NCBI GenBank assembly: GCA_030765065.1
Contig: CM060978.1
Coordinates: forward strand, 56,448,421-56,512,420
DNA length: 64,000 nucleotides
DNA from: Deroplatys truncata
Lineage: Eukaryota > Arthropoda > Insecta > Mantodea > Mantidae
Direction: 5' to 3'
Part shown: piece by piece, positions 55,931 through 64,000 of the stretch
Layout of the letters: each line of letters opens with the position of its first letter
Position numbering within the stretch: the first letter of the stretch is position 1
The notes under the pieces: generated by a model
Told to the model about the DNA's origin: nothing
What the model saw: the letters and a program-made list of their open reading frames with translations, nothing else
Databases searched by the model: none
Made by a program: the position numbers and the translations under genes

Positions 55931-56939
55931 ATGTTCAAATGCTTTTATCGTTAGAAGTAAAATATCACCACGATGCAATCCTGTGCAGTGACCTTAACGG
56001 TATCTTTTTATAGATTGATGACTTCCTTGGTGTAATGGTTAAGATATTCGTCTGCCGTGCTTTTGACTAAGATTCAATACGGTACGAATTCTGTTTTCTT
56101 CCTATTAGTCCTTAATAATTAATCATGTACTTATTCATCTACAATATCGTCTACGAACTTCATTATCATGATTTATATTTTATATTTATTAAGATAATTG
56201 AGAATGCACATAGGAGTGCCCGAATATCACCTTAGATATTATGCATTGTGATACTGAAATTATTGAAAGGAATATACAAATAATTAAACAAAGAAATGAT
56301 ACTAAGATAAATTCTTTCAATAAATAATTTCCATATACCATCAATACATAATGGATGAAGAAAGGGTTAAAGGTTTATAGTTGATTAAGGAAGTCAGTAC
56401 CAGGTAGACAACGGGTTCAGGAAAAGTAACTAGTTAAAGTGTAGAGCAGCTAAGGTAATTAAGTGTTCCGTCAAACTTAAGTCAACAAACAAACCAACCC
56501 ATTAGCTCCAGGTTCTAGTAGCTACAATTCAAGATGTTAAGGAATAAAAGATGTGTGAAACGTACGTAGGCCAGTTTGGAAAAATGAGAGAGAGAAAAGT
56601 ATCTTAGAATTTGGTAGTCAAAGAGCAAATGATGTGTTTCACATGCGTGCGATTTGGCAACGTATAATGTAGGAACTTTGGTGGGGTAGCCCTTAAGTAG
56701 GCGAGAGTTAAGTTAATTAAAGGCGTGTATTGCTAAAATTTCTTTTCTTTCGTGTAGAGCCTTAGAGGCTTAGTCTTTTATGGTGATCGGCAGTACGCTG
56801 GGATATCAGTTACTTAGCGGTAGCCGTGAGGGGTTTTGCTGGTAGATAGATAGATTTATTGTAAATTTGTTCTACATGTTTACAATAAATACAATGTATA
56901 TTCATTTATATCCCTACATCTTTTGAAAAATTTGTCTGG
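55931..56939. other. Unassigned intron sequence with tRNA-like unit at 56022-56090
   Basis: The tRNA-like unit reads CCTTGGTGTAATGGTTAAG (box A) and a degraded box B AAGATTCAATACGG, matching the head type at 4507-4567. It is likely a SINE relic. The remaining sequence is unrecognised. A TTTACAATAAATA inverted pair occurs at about 56850-56895. Confidence 0.45.
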
Positions 56940-57330
56940 TGCTGTTTCTTTATTGGCCATTCAGATTGCTTGGCTCCCTGGCCTTTTCGCTCACTGAGCG
57001 GCCCTTACTTCTCTTACTTTTCTATACCATTTTCTTCCCTTTACCTTCCTTATTATTCTCTCAAGTTCTTTGTTTTGTTTCTTAGAGCCTTTTATTGAGT
57101 CAATCATCTTTATGGTTTTTACCCCAATCCCCCATTTTTCACACTTTCTTGAATTTCATTTATCGCTTTTGTAGCCCTACCAACATATTTACATCCCTGC
57201 CTTACTCTTATTTTCTTTTGTATCATTTTACTTCCTTTCCCTATTTGTTCTTTGTTTTATCCTGATACGTAAATTTCTCCATTGCTTTTATGAGTCTAGT
57301 ATGCCTGGATACCGGGTCGACACTTTCCTC
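56940..57330 (-). mobile_element. LINE-X-like fragment, minus strand
   Basis: Pyrimidine-rich plus strand sharing the CTCCCTGGCC/CCCTGGCCCTTTGGCT block and overall composition with the 13.7-kb fragment. Coding content is very eroded. Confidence 0.4.
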
Positions 57331-57403
57331 CCCTTGTAGTGTTACCCTCCCTTCTCTCAGATCTTTTTACTGGTAAGCATTTTAGCGATTCACGACAACT
57401 TAT

Positions 57404-57570
57404 AATCAGTTTAATTCCTTATCTTCAAACGGTCGGCAGCTCGCTTAAATAGCTCAAGTGTTAGATCATATTAAATTTCTCAGACAATTTAAGTGGTGCT
57501 GTTTTCCTCACACCCGCCCACGCATACACTGAGAGAAAGATCTCATAGCCAACCACTGTAGCAGCGGAAG
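57404..57570 (-). mobile_element. SINE, family S4 body, minus strand
   Basis: The complement contains GTGTATGCGTGGGCGGGTGT, GTCTGAGAAATTTAATATGA and GTTTGAAGATAAGGAATTAA, matching 15800-15960. Confidence 0.65.
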
Positions 57571-58061
57571 CAGAATCAACAACAGATATCGGAGACGTCA
57601 AAAGGTGACACCGGGCATTCGTCGTCAACTGTTACCGTTAAAAGTAAATGAACATAGCGTTACGGAAAATGTTATCACATAACGCAGCCATAAAATCCAC
57701 ACACGGTAGACCCACTTGCAAAATATAAGGTACACATTAGTGCATAGGTGTACCTACACTATTTATACTTGGATTGGACTGTCGCTGAATGGCAGTCTAT
57801 GTATATTTAGATATTTATCAAGGTTGTGCGAATTATTCATGCGGGTTATCTAGTACGAATTTAATTCACCTGCTTTACTAGCGGAAAGTGGTCGCGTGAT
57901 CACTCCGAGCGTGATTAGTAAATTAATATTTAATTATATATCACAAATCTCGATTCTTGATGTCATGCGGTATTTGCCATTATACACATTTTAGCCTAAA
58001 ATGTTATATCTTTCACAAAAGTAGTAAAATATAGCTAAATGTATTGATACAGTTTACTTAC
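57571..58061. other. DDR intron A-B, donor side
   Basis: Intron following exon A. Nothing recognised. Confidence 0.5.
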
Positions 58062-58229
58062 CTTTCCCATATCCTATGTCTAGTTTGAAGTTATCGGCCC
58101 CAACTTCGCCGTCCACCAGGCGCCCCAGGCCCCCGAAGAGGATACCGTCTTCACGGACACCATCGTAAGAGGAATCACTGAGGTCTGGACTGGAAGTATC
58201 CTCCGGCATCTGGTACTGGATCACTCCAC
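58062..58229 (-). CDS. Ddr: Discoidin domain receptor, exon A (DS-like domain start)
   Basis: Encodes 55 whole codons: GVIQYQMPEDTSSPDLSD, then SSYDGVREDGILFGGLGRL, then VDGEVGADNFKLDIGYGK. This is the segment right after the discoidin (F5/8C) domain in DDR receptors, where the family shows L-S-Y, an acidic loop, S-YDG, then a GGLGxLxDGxxGxDxF core; that core is clearly present. Acceptor on the minus strand is ATTTACCTCAG/GTGGAG, donor is GGGAAAG/GTAAGT (consensus). It begins in phase 1 and ends in phase 1, joining exon B to rebuild a Gly codon. The preceding exon should end in the discoidin domain CLWR-like end; none was found up to 64000. GC content is higher than in flanking sequence, as expected for real coding DNA. 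Confidence 0.95.
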
Positions 58230-59548
58230 CTGAGGTAAATATTAGCCGTCAATTGCCGTTGGAAACTATTTTTACATACTATAGCTGTGCCCATGTGAAT
58301 TATTGAGTTATAGTAGCCGCAGAAATGTTCAATAGACTAATGAGGGTAACAACACAGGGCAGAGGCCATGTGACAGCACCCAAGAGAGCTATGGTCTGTG
58401 ATAACCAGAGCATGAAATAGTAATGTTTTCAGAAAGTAAAATTAATTATTGAGTTGGTTACTAAATTATTCTTATTTATACATTGCCGTCCTTGGCATTT
58501 GAATATGACACACAAATAAGACATCTGATTCACAATTATTTCACAATCTATTACCAAGATTACTCCAAATGTCTCACATTAGGCCTGCTCTATTTAAACC
58601 ATTTTAAAAGCAAAAAAGTACACTGTTTTTTATAAATGGGAATTAAACTTTAATAACTTTTGCGCCATCTGCTTACGGAAGTTCTCTTCACGAACTTAGG
58701 AATTTAATCGTTCAATGATGGACCCTTCAGTAGTCCGAAATATTGGGCAAGTCTGTTAAAGCTTTTGTGTACGCAGTGCATATAGTTCCTTTTAATAAAA
58801 GTACCCTAAATTATATTAAATAAAGTAAATAAATGTAATGTAAGTACTGTATGAATATAAAAGACAGTCGGCGATTTGTTGACATATGAATGACAACCGC
58901 CTGAATCCTACGCTATGAACCGTACCAACGGCTCCTTGGAAGTGTTAACCGTAACAATAAAACGATGTTAACATATATTTTATTATTAAATGGTGAATTG
59001 TTTTGTAAAAATGCTGGTTTGGTTTATGACTAACATGAAAACAATTTTGTTTTACATTTCTTGTTTTATAATTAAGCATTTTGTCTAAAACCCTGCTAAG
59101 GTTGGTAAGAAAACAGTTTTTTCAGCCTAGGCCGCTAAAGTACTGTTTTCGGCGTGTTAACAGTCCTACAAGCAGCTGTTTTTGAGAGTGTGTACTGAAA
59201 TAGTATATTATATAACAAGACCATAATGTTAGTAGCATTTGGTTGCCAACTCTATGATTTCAAAACCTTGAGTTTTTACAATACGATTGTTAATTGATTA
59301 ATTGTATGTAATTAAATACTCTCAGGACCTTGAGCGTGTTTGCGATTGGGTAACAGATGGCAGTACTGTTTAGTCCGTGACGTATGTATTGGTTTTTTGC
59401 AGGTAACGTGAAAGCAAGACATTGAAGTGTAGAAAAAGAACCAATTTTATTAGAATATTAACATTAAATGAACAGAATGGATCGCAATGGTGTCTGAAGG
59501 TGTTAAAAGTATGTGCGATAAAATGAAATTAAATTGAGTTTTATTTAT
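58230..59548. other. DDR upstream intron, unassigned
   Basis: Must be intron immediately upstream of exon A because exon A begins at a splice acceptor. No repeat family or additional exon recognised. Confidence 0.5.
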
Positions 59549-59813
59549 GGATGCTCTTTAACTGCTGTGGTCCTTAGCGTCACATTCTATATTGGGCGTG
59601 AAAGACCGGTAATTTTGCTCAGAGGCCTCTATCAGGCTTGAGGTATTTACGTGCCGTAAATCTACGACAGGGACCACCGGTCTTACTTTCCTTCCGAAGG
59701 AAGCCATGCTAAGGATTTTTACGCCCGAAAATACCATCGCCCTCCGCCGGGTTTGAACCCGCGAACTTGGGAACTAGAGGCTAGTATGGTGCGACTAGTC
59801 CACGGAGGACGAG
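59549..59813 (-). mobile_element. SINE, family S1, minus strand
   Basis: The complement starts GTCCTCCGTGGACTAGTCGC with a box B-like GGTTCAAACCCGG and ends with the same CCACAGCAGTTAAAGAGC tail as the copy at 1255-1531. Its box B is better preserved than in the first copy. Confidence 0.78.
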
Positions 59814-60134
59814 TTATGGGCGATAGAGGAGCTGCGCGTGATGATGAGTAAGTTCCTGAATCGTGAAGTATTAAGGATGCAACAACAGCTCAGTTACGTC
59901 ACACGTCAGCGTGTTATAGTGTGGTCGACCAGAAATATATTTATAATTCACCAATCAATATATTTCTGTTCACAGTATTATAGTGCAAATGAACAAACGA
60001 CAGAATAGGAGCATCGAACCGCATACAGAGGCAATTAGTACTTCACATTGCTTTTGTATAAGTCAAACCTTGATCAGGGACGCGTTAATTATCTTAGTGG
60101 TCACAAAACATCTGTGGCTAATTAAACTTAAATT
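59814..60134. other. Unassigned sequence
   Basis: Nothing recognisable. Confidence 0.4.
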
Positions 60135-60810
60135 TCTGATGTGTTACACTCACATGACTTTGTCTACTCTTGTACAAACTATTTTCAGAAACGCTTATTC
60201 TCCATATGCTTCATGTTAATCGAGGCTTTAAGCGATAGTCAAATATTTTAAGAGCTGGTTGCTATGTGCAGTATTCCACTCTCTTTGCGTATCTAGGACA
60301 TAAAAAATTAATAATGAATTCCCATTTTAGAAAAATTACAAGTATTGGAAAATTTAAGGAAATAACAAGCAATATCTCGAAAATGGTTCACTCAACAAAA
60401 AAATGTACATGGCATAAATTGTGTATTTTAACGCGATCTACATTTTCTGTGTAATAAAATTTTATCTATCTCTTATGGTTTACCAGCTATGCAAAAGTCG
60501 TTCACAATGAAGAATACTTTTGGAGACATTCCCAGAAAATTCGAGATACACATTTCATTTGTCATGAAAATATCTTAAACAAATTATATTTTAATCAAAA
60601 TCGTTAGAGCCATTTTTGAGAAAATTAAATGTTCGAAAAATGTTCCATGTAAAGGGTAATCTGGGGTAGGGGAGTTTTCTTGAAAACCTTCATCTCTTCG
60701 AGATACTGCGCCTAAATACCAGGTTTGGTGTTTTTCCGGTGAAATATCGGTATGTAATTTTTGGGTGGAATACAATACTTCGCCTACTTACTATACGTAG
60801 TAGAGAAAGC
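60135..60810 (+). mobile_element. Tct-A element with internal deletion
   Basis: TCTGATGTGTTACACTCACA to TAGTAGAGAAAG. Two deletions: one after ATGTTAATCGAG in the 5' part, and one that removes the whole CA tract between GGTTTGGTGTTT and CCGGTGAAATATC. Confidence 0.85.
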
Positions 60811-60815
60811 AAAAA

Positions 60816-61215
60816 TGTAGATCTCTTTAAAAAGCATAATTTACTTCTAATAAGTCTTTTGTGGCAAAATCCATTTCCGATATATCGGTTATCAATGTTT
60901 CGAATTGCTCAATGCTTGGTCATTCTTTTTGGAAGTGCTGTCGGCATCCAGTTGTTCCTCGCGATTGCTTGGAAACAGTATGGAAAATAAAGGCCAGCAT
61001 TAGCGTCCAGTTCTTAAACATTTGACGATCGTTGTTCCCTTTGTATCTATAAAGAAACGTTATGTAGCTATTTCTGCAAAGGTTTATGTGAATTAAATGA
61101 AATAAGCAGAAAATATATACATAGCACAAAGCATGTATTTCCGGTGAAATCTCTGTATAGAATTTTTGGGTGGAATACAATGCTTCCTGTACTATGTATA
61201 GTAAGTAGTGATGAG
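60816..61215 (-). mobile_element. Tct-B fragment, minus strand
   Basis: The complement contains Tct-B central phrases (AAACATTGATAACCGATATA, ATTCACATAAACCTTTGCAG). A further Tct 3'-end scrap in plus orientation follows at 61130-61215. Confidence 0.6.
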
Positions 61216-62026
61216 AGTAATAAATAGTTATGGGTAGGGAAATTTATGGGAGTGTAATATATTTTAAATATATCACGAAAGTCCACTGAACGTACGTAAT
61301 GTTTGGGTGGAATATAATATTTCATCTACGTATTATATGGAAGCAGAAGACAAAGTAAAAATGAACCTAAATTTTGGAAGTGTAGCACTGTAGAAATACG
61401 CTGTGCAATTTTCTCTAAAATGAGTTGTGACCCTATTCCAGTATTACCTCTAACCGAGGTCAAGGACTGAATGTTATGTATTTTTCATCATGATTTAAGC
61501 GAGTTGTGGTTAATTTGAAGCAGACATCGCAGGCATAGAAATGGTTTGTCTGAAAGGATGCAATATAATGAAGTTTTATTATGTTTAGCGCTCGCCGTGG
61601 AGTGTAATATCTCCCAGGAGTCCCGTTTGTACTCCGGTTATTTCTTCTCTCAGGGTCTAATTGCGTAGTTTATCTCCTGACACCTGGAACCGCGCAAGAT
61701 TCCGCTCCAACGAGTCCCAGTTGCGCCTTAACATTATGCAAATAATTCTTCAATCGCGCGACATGTTTCAGGCAAATATATTATTTTCTGCGATAGCATC
61801 CTCGCTTGGAATGAGTTCCTCGTGCCCTAGTTTTTCTGGAATTCCGAATTTTGAAACCTATAATATGTTTTGAATATGTGAAATTGATTCCAAATGGTAC
61901 TAAATCCATATAAAAGCAGCAAATAATGCTTTATTTTATATGCAAATAAAAAGTGAAAATTGAGAATTCTTTTTTTTTATAGAGAGTGTACTCAATTGCA
62001 ACGGAATTTTGAACACTCATATTTTT
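61216..62026. other. Unassigned sequence
   Basis: No gene recognised. A Tct 3'-like scrap (TTTGGGTGGAATATAATATT) lies at 61301-61320. Confidence 0.4.
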
Positions 62027-63700
62027 ATTTTCCTTACTACGTATGTAAGCAGGAGAGGTATTGCATTTCACCCAAAAATTTTATACCAAGATTCCACCGC
62101 AAATACATATTTTGAGGCTCCCTGAGTACAAAAAAAATCTGATGTGTTACACTCACATGACTTTCTCTACTCTTGTACAAACTACTTTTACAAACGCTTA
62201 TTCTCCATATGCTTCATGTTAATCGAGATATCGAGATGTCAATCTTATTGCTAATTTTCTTGTAGATGCAAGGGGAATATGGTAGGTTTTAAGCGATAGT
62301 CAAATATTTAAGCACTGGTTGCTATGTGGCGCATTCCATTCTCTTTGCATGTCCAGGACATAAAAAAATGAGTAACGAATTTGAGAAAAAGTATGTTTTG
62401 GAAAATTTAAGGGAATAACAAGCAATACCTCGAAAACGGTTCATTCAACAAAAAAAATGTATATGACATAAATTGTGTATTGTAACGCGATCTACATTTT
62501 TTGTGCAGTAAAATTTTGTCTATCTCTTATGGTTTATCAGTTATGCAAAAGTGGTTCAGAATGAAGAACACTTTTGGAGACATTCCCAGAAAATTCGAGA
62601 TATACATTTTATTTGTCATGAAAATACCTTAAACATATGATATTTTAATCAAAATCGTTATAGCCATTTTTGAGAAAATTAAAATTTTCGAAAAATGTTC
62701 CATGTAAAGGGTAGTCTGTAGTGGGGGGATTCTCTTGAAAACCTTCGTGTCGCATCTCTGGAAGATACTGAACCTAAATACCAAGTTTGGTGTTTATCCG
62801 ACTGTTCGTTTCTGAGTTATGCTGTTCACAGACACACACACAGACACACACACGGACATGTTTCAAAAAATGCTTTTTTTTGTATTCAGGGAGTCTCAAA
62901 ACATGTATTTCCAGTGAAATCCCGGTATCGAATTTTTGGGTCGAATGCAATACTTCCCCTACTTACTATACGTAGTAAAGAAAGTAAAAATTGGGAATAT
63001 GTCCGTGTGTGTGTGTATCTATCTCTGAACAGCATAACTCAAAAACGAAAAGTCGGACAAATACCAAAATTGGTATTTAACTTCATTATCTTCCAAGAAT
63101 GTGGCACGAAGATTTTCAACAGACTCCCCCACCCCAGCTATCCTTTACATGAATCACTTTCTAACATTTTGAATTTCTAAAAAATGCCTCTAACGATTTT
63201 GTTTAAAATACCACGTATTAAAGATATTTACATGCCAAATAAACTATATATCTTAAATTTTCTGGGAATAGCCTTTAAGTCCTGTTATTAGGAAGCAATT
63301 TGCATAATCTTGTACAAGTAGCAAACGTTAAGCGATGGACGAAAACGTACTACAGAAAATTTATAGACCCCTCTTAAACACACAATTTATTTCAAATAAG
63401 TTCTTTTTCTGGCATAAGCCATTTCTGAGATATTCGTTAGCAGATTGTTCATTTCTTGTTCATTCTTTAAAGTTCTTTTATTTCACATGGTGTCATGGAA
63501 TTTTAAGGCCAGCGTATAGCGTCCAGTTCTTAAACGTTTGACTGTCGCTGTTCCCTTTGTATCTATAACGAAATGAGTGGTATAGCTATTTATGCAAAGG
63601 TTTATTTGGATTAAAAGGGAGATAATATGAAAATAAGTTTTAGTAAGAATAGTTTGCATACTCCTACGTGTATAAAGCCATGTGAATGCGTCACATTAGA
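62027..63700 (-). mobile_element. Tct-B element, minus strand, interrupted by Tct-A
   Basis: The 3' end lies at 62027-62137 and the remainder at 62986-63700. The Tct-B diagnostic words are present (complement of TTTTAATCCAAATAAACCTT near 63600). The break falls in the A-run just before the GGAAACATGTCCG phrase. Confidence 0.8.
62138..62985 (+). mobile_element. Tct-A element inserted in Tct-B, full length
   Basis: TCTGATGTGTTACACTCACA to AGTAAAGAAAGT, 848 bp. Left flank ends with seven A and right flank starts with five A, consistent with a duplicated A-run target. This gives the element limits directly from a family-internal empty site. Short CA tract at about 62829-62853. Confidence 0.9.
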
Positions 63701-63838
63701 TTTTTTAAATTCTGGCAATACAGACCGAGTATGGTCAATACATTTGAGATATTTAAGTGAAAAATAAAAACCATAAATAGATTTGTTGAGGGATATTATA
63801 TTTTAATTTCAAAATGTTACAAATTTTGTATAAGAAAG

Positions 63839-64000
63839 ATCCGATGTGATCGTACACATGACCTTCTCTACTCAATCTTGTACAAACTATTCTTACGAAA
63901 GTTTATTCTTGTGTCTACTAATTTTTTTTATTTGTTCCATTTATTTGCCGCCTTTAAAATATAAGGTCAGGGGTGCCGGGATAGCGCAATAGTTTCGTTT
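63839..64000 (+). mobile_element. Tct 5' end followed by a SINE head at the window edge
   Basis: CCGATGTGATCGTACACATG at 63840 opens a Tct copy that runs to about 63920. From 63971 GGTGCCGGGATAGCGCAATA looks like the first half of a tRNA-like SINE head, cut by the window end. Confidence 0.5.

Overview
This is a window of a repeat-dense, AT-rich animal genome. It is almost certainly arthropod and probably insect, judging by the Tc1/mariner, Mutator-like, piggyBac-like, non-LTR and tRNA-derived SINE content and by one host gene with animal splice signals. I cannot name the species. The large introns suggest a large genome.

The only host gene I can support is a discoidin domain receptor (DDR family, a collagen-binding receptor tyrosine kinase) on the minus strand. 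Four coding exons can be placed. In transcript order they are A (58062-58229), B (30086-30219), C (22552-22759) and D (5040-5147). All four have GT/AG borders. Their phases fit end to end and the joined frame stays open. They encode the DDR discoidin-like (DS-like) domain and the start of the juxtamembrane stalk. The collagen-binding discoidin domain lies upstream (above 58229 or beyond the window). The transmembrane and kinase exons lie below 5040 or outside. Introns of about 27.8, 7.3 and 17.4 kb fill most of the window and are close to solid transposable-element debris.

The dominant repeat is an unclassified dispersed family, here given the working name Tct. It is about 0.8-0.9 kb, starts TCTGATG, ends AGAGAAAGT, and carries 12-bp subterminal inverted repeats ACTTTCTCTACT/AGTAGAGAAAGT. 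Most copies sit in A-runs, and most long copies carry a CA tract at the same internal position. Subfamilies are Tct-A (young), A2 (diagnostic internal segment), B and C (older). Copies are nested in one another and host other insertions. Tct is at 3.1-4.0, 5.2-6.6, 7.1-7.6, 8.2-9.0, 9.2-10.0, 10.0-11.6, 17.5-18.3, 19.7-20.6, 23.9-24.7, 30.9-34.4, 35.3-40.6, 43.0-45.4, 47.7-48.7, 49.1-51.0, 53.1-53.4, 60.1-61.2 and 62.0-63.7 kb.

Other elements: a solo-LTR-like family LtrG (TGAGGCAG...CA, 4-bp target duplications) at 10.07, 20.66, 35.33 and 41.33 kb; a related LTR at 33.4 kb; a nearly complete Mutator-like element with a 424-codon transposase at 45.4-47.5 kb; two degenerate Tc1 elements (49.8-51.0 and 51.3-52.7 kb); three mariner-type remnants (36.3, 53.6 and 54.4 kb); a piggyBac-like deletion derivative (37.0-38.1 kb); non-LTR fragments at 1.6, 13.7, 28.3, 43.4, 55.5 and 57.0 kb; several tRNA-derived SINE families; and a 43-bp palindromic minisatellite at 12.4-13.5 kb. 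The remaining intervals hold no recognisable gene.

The most notable observations are these: a Tct element whose end lies 15 nt from the splice acceptor of DDR exon D; Tct as a dispersed source of CA microsatellites; variable primer-binding-site-like repeats and a TTACGTAA cluster in LtrG; oriented subterminal repeats in the Mutator-like element; and a triple nested insertion at 35.3-38.5 kb.
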